NCBI GenBank assembly: GCA_947259495.1
Contig: CAMYLV010000029.1
Location: 1 to 36,296, forward strand
Source of the DNA: an uncultured Desulfobacterales bacterium
Lineage (GTDB): Bacteria; Desulfobacterota; Desulfobacteria; Desulfobacterales; JAHEIW01
Direction: 5' to 3'
DNA: 36,296 nucleotides
The position numbers and the translations under genes were made by a program. Shown piece by piece: positions 26,313 through 35,204 of this stretch (the first letter of the stretch is position 1; the number at the start of each line of letters is the position of its first letter). Under the pieces are notes generated by a model. The model worked only from the letters and a program-made list of their open reading frames with translations. It did no database searches and was not told the DNA's origin.

Positions 26313-26364
26313 GCCTTCGACAGGCTCAGGTCTTACGGCATTCCGGAGGCAGCCTGTCGCAGGC
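26313..26364. repeat. Hairpin with 14-bp arms before the FAD dehydrogenase
   Basis: GCCTTCGACAGGCT (26313-26326) and AGCCTGTCGCAGGC (26351-26364) are complementary at 13 of 14 positions around a 24-base loop. The hairpin ends 11 bases before the AAGGAGG ribosome site of the next gene, so it may be a leader structure or a REP-type unit. Confidence 0.7.
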
Positions 26365-26391
26365 CGAAATCAATAAAGGAGGTTTATAATT

Positions 26392-27729
26392 ATGACGCAA
26401 AAATACGATGCCATTATCATCGGTGCAGGTGTCATCGGCGCTCCCATCTCTTATGAACTGACCAAGATGGGTTACAAGACGCTGAACATCGACAAGCTGG
26501 CAGATGCCGGCGAAGGCTCAACCGCTGCATCCTGCGCTATCGTGCGGGCGCATTATTCGACAGAGGACGGTGTCGCCATGGCCTACGAGGGGTTTAAATA
26601 CTGGCTGGACTGGGAAAATTACCTGAACCATGTCAAAGACGAAAAAGGCCTGGCCAAGTACATGAATACCGGATCCATTCTGATTAAATCCCAGGGGCAC
26701 GACTGGCGCAAGGTCCAAACACACTACGACAGCGTCGGCGTTAGCTATGAAGAGTGGGACAACGAGAAAATCAAAGAAATGGTGCCGGTTTATGACATGC
26801 ACGAGAACTGGCCCGTCAAACGGCCCGAAGATCCTGAATTTTTTAATGAACCGGCGAAAATGCTCGAGGGCGCACTTTTTTGCCCCGAAGGCGGCTACGT
26901 CAACGACCCGGCACTTTCCACCCATAACGTCATGCGGGCGGCAGAAGCTAAGGGCGCTGAATTTATGTTCAACACCGAGGTCGTCGAAGTCAGAAGTCAA
27001 GACAACCAGGTGCTGGGCATAACGCTTAAGGATGGGACGCAAATTGATGCGCCGGTGGTCGTCAATGCGGCAGGTCCGCATTCCTACAAAGTCAATCAAA
27101 TGGCCGAAGGGGTTTACGAGGGCTGCAACATCAAAACCCGCGCCCTGCGGCACGAAGTGATGCACTGTCCGTCTCCGGAAGGATACGATTATCTGGATAA
27201 AGGTTACCATACCTCCGACGGTGACATTGCCTGTTATTACCGTCCGGAAGTCGGCAACATGTTTTTGATCGGCAGTGAAGATCCGGAATGTGATCCGCAG
27301 GAGTGGGTCGATCCGGATGAGTTTTATGCGGGTAAAGGCGGGACCGGGCGGGACAACCAGCTCAGCGAAGCTCAGTGGAAAGCCCAAACCTACCGCTGTG
27401 CCAAGAGGGTGCCCAGCATGCAGATACCCAACCAGCCCCGCGGGGTCTGCGATCTGTATGATTGCTCAGACGATTGGATTCCCATTTACGACAAGTCTGA
27501 TATGAAAGGTTTCTACATGGCCATCGGCACCAGCGGAAATCAGTACAAAAATGCTTTGGTGGTCGGCGCCATGATGGCGGAATTGATCGACGCCTGCGAA
27601 AAGGGCCATGATCATGATAACATGCCTTTTCAGTATAAGTTGCGCTATATCGGGCGAACCATCAACGTGGGTTTCTTTTCCCGCAATCGTGAAATCAACG
27701 AAGACAGCAGTTTTTCGGTTAATGGGTAG
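26392..27729 (+). CDS. FAD-dependent amine dehydrogenase (DAO family, sarcosine/dimethylglycine type)
   Basis: The 445-residue flavoprotein has IIIGAGVIGAPISYELT at residues 7-23 and ends with the FFSRNREINEDSSFSVNG tail common to a DAO subgroup. It lacks the GcvT folate domain found in dimethylglycine and sarcosine dehydrogenases of mitochondria, so formaldehyde handling would need another protein. AAGGAGG at 26376-26382 sets the start. It lies between the sox genes and etfB, which suggests it passes electrons to the ETF encoded next door. Substrate candidates are dimethylglycine, sarcosine or another methylated amino acid; glycine or another D/L-amino acid cannot be excluded. Confidence 0.87.
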   Translation: MTQKYDAIIIGAGVIGAPISYELTKMGYKTLNIDKLADAGEGSTAASCAIVRAHYSTEDGVAMAYEGFKYWLDWENYLNHVKDEKGLAKYMNTGSILIKSQGHDWRKVQTHYDSVGVSYEEWDNEKIKEMVPVYDMHENWPVKRPEDPEFFNEPAKMLEGALFCPEGGYVNDPALSTHNVMRAAEAKGAEFMFNTEVVEVRSQDNQVLGITLKDGTQIDAPVVVNAAGPHSYKVNQMAEGVYEGCNIKTRALRHEVMHCPSPEGYDYLDKGYHTSDGDIACYYRPEVGNMFLIGSEDPECDPQEWVDPDEFYAGKGGTGRDNQLSEAQWKAQTYRCAKRVPSMQIPNQPRGVCDLYDCSDDWIPIYDKSDMKGFYMAIGTSGNQYKNALVVGAMMAELIDACEKGHDHDNMPFQYKLRYIGRTINVGFFSRNREINEDSSFSVNG

Positions 27730-27735
27730 TCGCGC

Positions 27736-27767
27736 TGGAATGTTGGAACATTGGAATACTGGAATAA
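27736..27767. repeat. Four tandem 8-bp TGGAA units
   Basis: The units TGGAATGT, TGGAACAT, TGGAATAC and TGGAATAA follow each other directly after the dehydrogenase stop codon. Their role is unknown. Confidence 0.8.
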
Positions 27768-27769
27768 TT

Positions 27770-27804
27770 AACAGGGCTTTATCAGTTTGTGGTAAAGTCC
27801 TGTT
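27770..27804 (+). terminator. Candidate terminator hairpin after the FAD dehydrogenase
   Basis: AACAGGGCTTTA (27770-27781) pairs with TAAAGTCCTGTT (27793-27804) as 12 RNA base pairs including one G-U, with an 11-base loop. The following bases are only moderately T-rich, so termination may be partial or Rho-assisted. Confidence 0.55.
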
Positions 27805-27837
27805 CTGTATTCATTCATTTAATCTAAATTAAGTTTT

Positions 27838-27990
27838 CAGGTGTCAGGTTTCAGGCCTTTGGTGGCCAGTTTCGGGCGTCTAGTCATTAAGATCGCAGCG
27901 CGTTAGTTGTTTTCTGATTTCAGTCTTATGTCTACTGACACCCGACACCTGAAACCTACTTAGAGCTGACACCTGAACACTGACACCTAA
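27838..27990. repeat. Inverted CAGGTGTCA-type repeat cluster
   Basis: CAGGTGTCAGGTTTCAGG at 27838-27855 is repeated in reverse as related GACACC/CCTGA units between 27935 and 27990, three to four copies in all. The cluster occupies most of the 323-base gap between the dehydrogenase and etfB; no gene is seen there. Confidence 0.7.
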
Positions 27991-28052
27991 TTCCTTGGCA
28001 TCTAACAACCGGAACCTTTTTCAACCTTATATCGGATAAAAGATAGCTCACC

Positions 28053-28820
28053 ATGCGGATCTACGTGTGCGTCAAACATGTACCGGACTCGGCGGCGACG
28101 ATTACCATCCGGGGAAACAATCAGATCGATGAAAGTGTCACCTTCTTACTGAATCCCTATGATGAACATGCCGTCGAGGAAGGCGTCCGGCTCAAAGCAC
28201 AGATAGGAGCTTCAGAGGTGGTGGCCGTGACTCTCGGTAAAGAAGCGGCAATCAATACCCTTCAATCTGTTTTGGCCATGGGAGCGGACCGGGGGATATT
28301 GATCAAAACCAATGATCGGCCCGACAGTATTTTCACGGCACGGGCTTTAAAAGCGGCCATCGAACAGGACGGTAAACCGGATATCATCTTTACCGGTAAA
28401 GAATCCATCGACAGCGAGGGCATGCAAACCATGTTTCGGCTGGCAGCCGCACTGGACATGCCCGTTGCCACCAATGTGGTCGCTTTTTCAATTGACCGGG
28501 AGCATGCTTTTGTGGAGTGTGAAATGGAGGCCGGTGTAAGGCAACTTTTAGAAATGCCGCTTCCCTGCGTCATCGGCACCGGTAAGGGGTTGAACAAGCC
28601 CAAATATCCCACTTTTATCGATATCCGCAAAGCCAAGCAAAAGGAAATTAAACAGATCGTTCTGGCAAGCTTAAAAATTGAAAAACCCGCTGCAAGCATG
28701 GAAATCAGCGAATTGAAACTCGCCGTGGAACAGCGGCAACCCAAAGAACTCAAGGGGCAACCGCAAGAAATCGTCAAGGAGCTCATTCAGGTGTTAAGGG
28801 ATGAGGCGAAAGTCCTTTAG
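28053..28820 (+). CDS. etfB: Electron transfer flavoprotein beta subunit
   Basis: This 255-residue ETF beta subunit binds AMP or FAD and docks with dehydrogenases. Hallmarks are VCVKHVPDSAATITI at the N-terminus, LLNPYDEHAVEEGVRLK near residues 32-48, LAMGADRGILI and GKESIDSEGMQTMFRLAAAL. The length is usual. No strong ribosome site precedes the ATG. The etfA gene follows after a 185-base palindromic gap, whereas these genes normally abut or overlap. The upstream neighbours are amine dehydrogenases, so it probably takes electrons from them. Confidence 0.95.
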   Translation: MRIYVCVKHVPDSAATITIRGNNQIDESVTFLLNPYDEHAVEEGVRLKAQIGASEVVAVTLGKEAAINTLQSVLAMGADRGILIKTNDRPDSIFTARALKAAIEQDGKPDIIFTGKESIDSEGMQTMFRLAAALDMPVATNVVAFSIDREHAFVECEMEAGVRQLLEMPLPCVIGTGKGLNKPKYPTFIDIRKAKQKEIKQIVLASLKIEKPAASMEISELKLAVEQRQPKELKGQPQEIVKELIQVLRDEAKVL

Positions 28821-28825
28821 AACCT

Positions 28826-28960
28826 ATCTCAAAAATGCATTTTGGGTTGAGCCCGTTGCCGGTTAAAGAAAAAAACTTGAGATTTTCACTTTCCTACGGG
28901 CGCAACTGGCTTAACCGGCTCAACCGGCCAACCTGAAAAAGTGATCCACGTTTTTGAGAT
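28826..28960. repeat. Imperfect palindrome between etfB and etfA
   Basis: The ends ATCTCAAAAA (28826-28835) and TTTTTGAGAT (28951-28960) are exact complements, and GGTTGAGCC and GCCGGTTAA on the left pair with GGCTCAACC and TTAACCGGC on the right. A 26-base part (28908-28933) recurs on the other strand at 33157-33182 with 24 matches. Confidence 0.75.
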
Positions 28961-29005
28961 GGATCCTGGTACAAGACACCAGCGTTGCTGAAAAAGAAAT
29001 CGATC

Positions 29006-29974
29006 ATGGAAAAAGTTGGTATTTTAATCGAATTCAAAGACGACAAAATTAAGAAGACCAATTACGGTGTGATCACCCTTGCCCGCCAACAAGGGTGTGA
29101 ACTGTATGCGCTGGTATTAAACGGCAACGCAGCCGCATGCAAGGAACAACTCCAGCAATACGGTATTAAAAAAATAATTGATATTGCTTCCAAAGAAGGC
29201 CCCTTGCAGTGGCACCCGGTCAAATGGGCCAGGGCCGTCGTCGCCGCCATGGACCACTTTGGTATCAACACCCTTTGCGGACTTACCAGCGCCCAGGGAA
29301 AAGAATTGTTGCCGCGAATTGCAGCCGACCTCGATGCCCCCCTCGTCATGGATTGTACGGATGTTGTTTTGAATGAGCGCGCGGCCAAAAAATCCCAATT
29401 TTCAGGCAAGACCGTCGCTACCATTAAAGTCAATGGGAACCATTTTATATTTGGCATCCGTCCCAATGCCATAGAGAAGCAACCCGATCCATGTGAAGCT
29501 GAAGTCATCCCTTTTCAGACAACAGTTGATAAGGAAGCGCTGGTCGTAAAGGAGATCAAACTGCAAACCCATACCGGCATCGACCTGACTGAGGCCGATA
29601 TCATTATATCCGGTGGACGGGGCATGCAGAAACCGGAAAACTTCGCTATTCTTTTCGAGTGTGCGCAAGTGATCGGCGCAGCGGTGGGTGCTTCCAGGGC
29701 TGCCGTCGATGCCGGATGGGCGCCGCATTCGATGCAGGTCGGGCAAACCGGAGCGACTGTGAGCCCCAAAGTTTACATCGCCTGCGGCATCTCCGGGTCT
29801 GTGCAGCATTTTGCAGGTATGAAAACCGCCGGCCTTATCGTGGCCGTCAATACGGATCCGGAAGCAAACATTACCAAAAATTGTGATTATTACATCGTTG
29901 CTGATTTATTTGAAATCGTTCCCATACTGTCCCGTCAGTTAAAATTGGTTGTCGGCGAGAATCAATTGACATAA
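29006..29974 (+). CDS. etfA: Electron transfer flavoprotein alpha subunit
   Basis: The 322-residue ETF alpha subunit carries the electron-transferring FAD. The C-terminal FAD domain is clear: ADIIISGGRGMQKPENF, GASRAAVDAGWAPHSMQVGQ, YIACGISGSVQHFAGM and VNTDPEANITKNCDYYIVAD. The ATG at 29006 is chosen because it gives a normal N-terminus (MEKVGILIEF); an upstream in-frame TTG has no support. No N-terminal ferredoxin insert is present. It is followed after 11 bases by the membrane oxidoreductase gene, which should receive its electrons. Confidence 0.95.
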   Translation: MEKVGILIEFKDDKIKKTNYGVITLARQQGCELYALVLNGNAAACKEQLQQYGIKKIIDIASKEGPLQWHPVKWARAVVAAMDHFGINTLCGLTSAQGKELLPRIAADLDAPLVMDCTDVVLNERAAKKSQFSGKTVATIKVNGNHFIFGIRPNAIEKQPDPCEAEVIPFQTTVDKEALVVKEIKLQTHTGIDLTEADIIISGGRGMQKPENFAILFECAQVIGAAVGASRAAVDAGWAPHSMQVGQTGATVSPKVYIACGISGSVQHFAGMKTAGLIVAVNTDPEANITKNCDYYIVADLFEIVPILSRQLKLVVGENQLT

Positions 29975-29985
29975 GCTGAACAGAG

Positions 29986-31980
29986 ATGAGCGTTTATTTC
30001 ACAATTAAGTCTATTTTGGTTGTGTTCGGACTTTTGGGAAGCTTCGGATTTTTTTTTATCCGATTTCGCCGTCTGATTCAGTTAATGACCCGCGTGCTGG
30101 GCTCAAACACCATCCCGCTGGACCGATTATCCGAACGGGTAAAGATTTTCTTCAAAGAAGTCATGCTGCAATCCAGAGTGCGCGAAAAGCGGTTTCCCGG
30201 TTTAGCGCACACCCTGATCTTTTTCGGCTTTATCGCCGTAATGCCCCATACAATTGAAATTATGCTTGCCGGCATTTTCCCCGGCTTCAGTTTCGCGAGC
30301 ATCGCCCCCGGGATATACCGATTATATGCCTTTTTAGCAGAAATTCTGGCCTTGCTGGTCCTTTTGGGTCTGGCTTATTGTATCTACCGACGGTTAATTC
30401 TGAAACCAAAATATTTAACCAATGGTTTAGACTCGCGGCTGATTCTTTTATTTACGGCAATCATCATCTTTAGCTTTTTTTCCGTCAATGTCTTTCGAAT
30501 TGCGCTGAACCAGCAGACCTTACAAGATTTTACAAGATACTACGTGATTTCGAACCCCATTGCGGGATTTTTAGGGCTGGAGCATCTGACCCGACAGGAA
30601 TTGATCATTGGGCTGGAAGCCTCCTACTGGATTCACCTGGCGGTTATTTTATATTTCCTAGTTTATATTCCCGGGTCCAAGCATCTTCATATCCTGGCGG
30701 CCATCCCGAACGTGATTTTGGCGCCTTTAGAAACGTCCAAGCCAATGGTTAAAACCGATTTAGAAGACGACACGATTGAAAGTTTTGGGCTGGGTAAGAT
30801 AGATGAACTTAACTGGCAAAACGTTCTTAATTTGTATGCCTGCACAGAATGCGGAAGATGTGAAGAACAGTGCCCGGCGGATATGACCGGCAAGCCCCTT
30901 TCTCCGAAAGCTGTCGTTGTGGACATGAAAGATGATCTAATCCAGCAATCCTCCGGAAATGAGGATACGATCAAACCGATCGTTCGAGATGGGTCGCCGA
31001 TTACCGATGATGTCATCTGGTCCTGCACGACTTGCAGAGCCTGTGAAAGCATTTGCCCGCTTCACATCCAGCATTTGGATTTCATCCTGGAAATACGGAA
31101 AAGCCTGGTTATGATGGAATCCAGGTTTCCCGAGGAATTACAGGAAACCTTCACCAATCTGGAATATCAATTTAATCCATGGGGCTTTGCTCCGGAGACA
31201 CGGGCGCAGTGGTGCCGGGGGTTGGATGTTGCCTTGATGAGCGACCACCCGGAAGCCAGGATTCTTTACTTTGTCGGGTGTGCCGGTTCTTTTGACGAAA
31301 GAGGTAAAACGGTCGCCAGAGCCATTGTCAATCTTCTAAAAAAAGCAGACCTCGATTTTGCCATTCTCGGCCCGGAGGAAAGGTGTACCGGAGATGCTGC
31401 CAGGCGGGCGGGTAACGAATATCTTGCGCAACAGTTGATACAGGCTAATTGGGAAACCATCAACAGGTACAGGCCCGCAAAGATCCTAACCGGTTGTCCC
31501 CATTGTTACAACACCTTGAAAAATGAATATCCTCAATTCGGGGTGATGCCTGAAGTCCTCCACCACACCGATTTTTTTGCGGATCTCATTCAAAATAAAA
31601 GATTAAAGCCAAACGGCAACCTGGAAGAGATCATCACCGTGCATGACTCTTGTTATCTGTGCCGGTGGAATGATATGATTGATGCGCCCCGGAAAATATT
31701 AGGCTCGATTGCCGGTCTTCAAATTAGGGAAATGGACCGCATCGGCCGCAAAGGGCTGTGTTGTGGTGCCGGCGGGTCCAGAATGTTTATGGAAGAAAAG
31801 ATCGGAAAGCGCATCAACCTCGAGCGTATTCAAGAGGTGGTGGCTACAAATGCTGAAACCATTGTGGCGGCGTGCCCCTTTTGCAATACCATGCTCAATG
31901 ACGGTGTCAAGGAAACCGCATCCGCGATTGCGGTTAAAGATATAGCCGAAATTCTTGATCTGGCAACCGATTCGTCATAG
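29986..31980 (+). CDS. Membrane-bound ETF:menaquinone oxidoreductase (EMO; HdrD-like Fe-S protein with NarI-like domain)
   Basis: The 664-residue protein joins a NarI-like membrane domain (about residues 1-240, roughly six helices, with candidate haem histidines in GLAHTLIFFG, MPHTIEIM and YWIHLAVILY) to a cytoplasmic HdrD-like part. Two 4Fe-4S motifs are CTECGRCEEQCP from residue 286 and CTTCRACESICP from residue 347. Two CCG-type modules follow: FVGCAGS...LTGCPHCYN and HDSCYL...GLCCGAGGSRM...AACPFCN. This architecture is known beside etfBA in Geobacter, Syntrophomonas and sulfate reducers, where it passes ETF electrons to menaquinone. It lies 11 bases after etfA, so co-expression is near certain. 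It closes the electron route from the amine dehydrogenases to the membrane. Confidence 0.93.
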   Translation: MSVYFTIKSILVVFGLLGSFGFFFIRFRRLIQLMTRVLGSNTIPLDRLSERVKIFFKEVMLQSRVREKRFPGLAHTLIFFGFIAVMPHTIEIMLAGIFPGFSFASIAPGIYRLYAFLAEILALLVLLGLAYCIYRRLILKPKYLTNGLDSRLILLFTAIIIFSFFSVNVFRIALNQQTLQDFTRYYVISNPIAGFLGLEHLTRQELIIGLEASYWIHLAVILYFLVYIPGSKHLHILAAIPNVILAPLETSKPMVKTDLEDDTIESFGLGKIDELNWQNVLNLYACTECGRCEEQCPADMTGKPLSPKAVVVDMKDDLIQQSSGNEDTIKPIVRDGSPITDDVIWSCTTCRACESICPLHIQHLDFILEIRKSLVMMESRFPEELQETFTNLEYQFNPWGFAPETRAQWCRGLDVALMSDHPEARILYFVGCAGSFDERGKTVARAIVNLLKKADLDFAILGPEERCTGDAARRAGNEYLAQQLIQANWETINRYRPAKILTGCPHCYNTLKNEYPQFGVMPEVLHHTDFFADLIQNKRLKPNGNLEEIITVHDSCYLCRWNDMIDAPRKILGSIAGLQIREMDRIGRKGLCCGAGGSRMFMEEKIGKRINLERIQEVVATNAETIVAACPFCNTMLNDGVKETASAIAVKDIAEILDLATDSS

Positions 31981-32009
31981 CGGTGGTAAGATCGGCAAGC
32001 CCTCTTGGG

Positions 32010-32085
32010 GTTTCAAATTAAAGATATTAAAAATGCTAGAATTCCTTAAATTTAAATAGTGTTGTCCATATTTTTAATTTGAAAC
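32010..32085. repeat. Palindrome upstream of tdh
   Basis: GTTTCAAATTAAAGATAT (32010-32027) and ATATTTTTAATTTGAAAC (32068-32085) are complementary at 17 of 18 positions around a 40-base A/T-rich loop. The right arm ends 24 bases before the tdh start. It could be an operator or leader hairpin, or a REP-type unit. Confidence 0.75.
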
Positions 32086-32108
32086 GCTCAATTTAGGTGG
32101 AGGTAAAC

Positions 32109-33149
32109 ATGGCTACTAACATGGACGCGCTCGTGAAGTTAAAGCCCGAACCGGGGCTCTGGTTGCAAAAAGTGCCCATCCCGGAGATCGGCATCAATGA
32201 TGTGCTCGTAAAGATTCACAAAACCGCGATCTGCGGAACGGACGTGCACATTTATAACTGGAACGAGTGGGCTCAAAAAACCATTCCGGTGCCGATGCCG
32301 GTGGGCCATGAGTTTGTCGGCCGGGTGGCCGAGATTGGCGACAACGTCCATGATTTTAAGCCCGGTGACCTGGTTTCCGGTGAGGGACATCTGGTTTGCG
32401 GCCGGTGCCGCAACTGCCTGGCCGGCCGGCGCCACCTGTGCATGCGCACCAGCGGCGTGGGGGTTAACCGCCCCGGCGCCTATGCCGAGTATTTGAGCAT
32501 CCCGGTCACGAACATCTGGTATTGTGACCCCGGCATTCCGATGGATATCCTCACCTGCTTTGACCCGCTGGGCAACGCCACTCACACCGCCCTCTCATTT
32601 GATCTGCTCGGCGAAGATGTGCTCATTACCGGCGCCGGACCCATCGGCTGTATGGCCGCTGCGATTGCCAGGCATGCAGGCGCCCGTTATGTGGTGGTCA
32701 CCGACGTGATTCCCTACCGTTTAAAGCTGGCGAAAAAAATGGGAGCCACCCTGGCACTGGATGTACGCACCCGGACGGTCGATGATGCTCAGAAAAAACT
32801 GGGCATGAAGGAAGGCTTTGATGTCGGTCTGGAGATGTCGGGCAATCCGGATGCGTTGCGATCGATGCTGGCCAACATGTGCCACGGCGGCAAAGTCGCG
32901 ATGCTGGGAATTTTTCCGGCAGAAACGGCAATTGACTGGGACCTGGTGGTTTTCAACGGCCTCACCATCAAAGGGATTTACGGTCGTGAGATGTATGAGA
33001 CCTGGTATAAAATGACGGTCATGATCCAGAGCGGACTGGATATCAGGCCTGTCATCACCCACCGCTTTGATTATTCCGAATATGAGAAAGCTTTTAAGAT
33101 TATGCGATCCGGCAAATCGGGGAAGGTGATACTCAACTGGTCTGAATAG
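32109..33149 (+). CDS. tdh: L-threonine 3-dehydrogenase
   Basis: The 346-residue zinc alcohol dehydrogenase oxidises L-threonine with NAD to 2-amino-3-ketobutyrate. It aligns through its whole length with E. coli Tdh (341 residues): [14 protein letters not shown] with the catalytic zinc Cys, [28 protein letters not shown] with the structural zinc cysteines, [40 protein letters not shown], and [16 protein letters not shown] near the end. The ATG at 32109 is chosen over an upstream GTG at 32097 because GGTGGAGG lies in front of it. The kbl gene follows on the same strand, so the pair forms the threonine-glycine pathway. Confidence 0.96.
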   Translation: MATNMDALVKLKPEPGLWLQKVPIPEIGINDVLVKIHKTAICGTDVHIYNWNEWAQKTIPVPMPVGHEFVGRVAEIGDNVHDFKPGDLVSGEGHLVCGRCRNCLAGRRHLCMRTSGVGVNRPGAYAEYLSIPVTNIWYCDPGIPMDILTCFDPLGNATHTALSFDLLGEDVLITGAGPIGCMAAAIARHAGARYVVVTDVIPYRLKLAKKMGATLALDVRTRTVDDAQKKLGMKEGFDVGLEMSGNPDALRSMLANMCHGGKVAMLGIFPAETAIDWDLVVFNGLTIKGIYGREMYETWYKMTVMIQSGLDIRPVITHRFDYSEYEKAFKIMRSGKSGKVILNWSE

Positions 33150-33150
33150 G

Positions 33151-33255
33151 TTAACCGGTTGACCTGTTGAGCCGGTTAAGCCGGTTAATAAAGGAATACT
33201 GTTAATTTAAATCAAACCGGTAAACGGGCAAAACGGGCCAACGGGCTAAACCAAT
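33151..33255. repeat. CCGGTTAA-rich repeat between tdh and kbl
   Basis: TTAACCGG (33151-33158) and CCGGTTAA (33181-33188) are exact complements, with further GCCGGTTAA and AACGGGC units up to 33255. Bases 33157-33182 match 28908-28933 on the opposite strand at 24 of 26 positions, so this block and the etfB-etfA palindrome share one sequence family. Confidence 0.7.
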
Positions 33256-33331
33256 TTTTAATCTTGTACGCTTATACATAAAAGGCTTTAAAGTCGGTAA
33301 AACAGACTCAGGTTATGAAGGAGAAAAAGAG

Positions 33332-34519
33332 ATGTACGGGAAAATAAAAGATCATCTGATTAAAGAACTGGCGCAGATTCGTGACAGCGGCCTTTATAAA
33401 GACGAACGCGTCCTTGCCGGGCGCCAGGGCGCCAGGGTGCAGCTGGCCGATGGCCGGCAGGTGATCAACCTGTGCGCCAATAATTATCTGGGCCTGGCCG
33501 GCACCCAGGAGCTGGTGGAGGCGTCCAAAGCGGGTCTGGAGCAGTGGGGGTATGGCCTGTCCTCGGTACGCTTTATTTGCGGCACCCAGCAACTGCACAA
33601 GCGGCTCGAACAGAAGGTGTCCGAATTTCTGGGCACCGATGACACCATTCTTTATTCTTCCTGTTTTGATGCCAATGCCGGACTTTTTGAAACCCTGCTG
33701 GGCCCTGAGGACGCAATCATCTCCGATGAGCTCAATCATGCCAGTATCATCGACGGCATCCGGTTATGTAAAGCCCGCCGATACCGGTACAAAAACAATG
33801 ACACGACCGATTTGGAGGCCAGGCTCAAAGAAGCTCAGGACGCCCGCTTCCGAATGATCGCTACTGACGGCTCCTTTTCCATGGATGGTATCGTTGCGGA
33901 TTTAAAAGCCGTCTGCGATCTGGCAGACCGCTACCAGGCGCTGGTCATGGTCGACGATTCGCACTCGACCGGCTTTATCGGAAAAACCGGCCGGGGCACA
34001 CCCGAATACCACGGCGTCATGGAGCGGGTGGATATTATTACCTCGACCTTCGGCAAAGCGCTGGGTGGCGCATCCGGCGGGTTTACCACCGGGCACAAAG
34101 AAATTATTGATATCCTGCGGCAGCGCTCCCGGCCGTATCTTTTTTCCAATACCCTGGCACCCGGCGTGGCCGCGGCTGTTTTCAAAGCGCTCGAAACCCT
34201 CAGTGCTTCAACCGAACTCAGGGATCGGTTGGCGGATAATACAGCCTACTTCAGGCGCGGCATGACGAAAGCCGGGTTCAAGATTAACTCGGGGGATCAT
34301 CCGATTGTGCCGATTATGCTGGGGGATGCCAAAGTTGCGGCGGAGATGGCCGATGCCATGCTGGCCGAAGGTGTTTATGTGATTGCTTTTTCCTATCCGG
34401 TGGTTCCCAAAGGCAAGGCGCGCATCCGGGTTCAGATTTCAGCAGCACTGACCACGGCTGAGCTTGATACGGCTATTGCGGCTTTTACCAAGGTGGGCAA
34501 ACAATTAGGGGTCATCTAA
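33332..34519 (+). CDS. kbl: Glycine C-acetyltransferase (2-amino-3-ketobutyrate CoA ligase)
   Basis: The 395-residue PLP enzyme of the alpha-oxoamine synthase family cleaves 2-amino-3-ketobutyrate with CoA to glycine and acetyl-CoA. It closely follows E. coli Kbl: [80 protein letters not shown], and the PLP-lysine K242 in [20 protein letters not shown] precedes the ATG. With tdh it normally breaks down threonine; beside a pathway that yields glycine it could also run toward threonine or supply acetyl-CoA (inference). Confidence 0.97.
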   Translation: MYGKIKDHLIKELAQIRDSGLYKDERVLAGRQGARVQLADGRQVINLCANNYLGLAGTQELVEASKAGLEQWGYGLSSVRFICGTQQLHKRLEQKVSEFLGTDDTILYSSCFDANAGLFETLLGPEDAIISDELNHASIIDGIRLCKARRYRYKNNDTTDLEARLKEAQDARFRMIATDGSFSMDGIVADLKAVCDLADRYQALVMVDDSHSTGFIGKTGRGTPEYHGVMERVDIITSTFGKALGGASGGFTTGHKEIIDILRQRSRPYLFSNTLAPGVAAAVFKALETLSASTELRDRLADNTAYFRRGMTKAGFKINSGDHPIVPIMLGDAKVAAEMADAMLAEGVYVIAFSYPVVPKGKARIRVQISAALTTAELDTAIAAFTKVGKQLGVI

Positions 34520-34523
34520 ATTT

Positions 34524-34654
34524 GTTTTTAAGCCTCATCTCAGACCCAAATACTGCGTTAAACCGCGGATTGCAATGCTCACGTACTAAGGTGTACGTTC
34601 CACTTACAATCCGCGGAAAGCCTTGTCTTTGGACCTGATCCAAGGCTTAAAAAC
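34524..34654. repeat. 131-bp nested palindrome after kbl
   Basis: Three nested exact arm pairs are visible: GTTTTTAAGCCT (34524-34535) with AGGCTTAAAAAC (34643-34654), CCGCGGATTG (34563-34572) with CAATCCGCGG (34607-34616), and ACGTAC (34581-34586) with GTACGT (34593-34598). It begins 4 bases after the kbl stop and ends before a T-run, so it could also terminate transcription. Confidence 0.8.
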
Positions 34655-35204
34655 CAATTTTTTCAAGCTGTTTCTTTTTAGGCAATTTTACTAAATGCCT
34701 CCGAACAATACGCTCTGTAAGGACCGCCGGACTGCTGCACGGTTCGATCCGCTCGCTTCGCTCGGCGGACGGTGAGTGCGAACATTACAGTTTCTACAGC
34801 TCCAATAAACCTCAAATTCCACCAAACTTGGGGGTTTTTCAATATATCGCGATCGGCTGATATTTGGTTTTTTTGACATGATATCCTAAGTTTTGGTTCG
34901 GAAAAATTTCCTCCGATTTAAATCGAATCTACGAAATTTCAAAATCTTATATTATGTCAGCACATCTATCAAATTTTAAGCCTTTTTATATTTCAACATC
35001 AGGCACGATATGTCCACAATTCGATAGCTTCAAAAATAGTTTAGATTGGATTTAGTAAGATTTATTGGCTTCAGTGTTAATTTTAGCGCTATATGCTTTC
35101 CCTATTTATCCTTTCCCCATGCAATAGTTTATTGAAATTTTATTCATTTATGATATTTCTTTTTGCGTATCATTGTTATTCGTTACCATTCAGAGGAGCC
35201 AAGC
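34655..35204. other. A/T-rich stretch without a recognised gene
   Basis: The 550 bases between the kbl palindrome and the decayed receptor gene hold no convincing coding frame. A 62-codon minus-strand frame at 34691-34879 has low-complexity composition and no family resemblance. No RNA gene is recognised. Confidence 0.5.

Noticed and set aside
34691-34879. 62-codon minus-strand frame after kbl
   Set aside because: Arg/Ser-rich low-complexity composition, no ribosome site and no family resemblance; probably chance.
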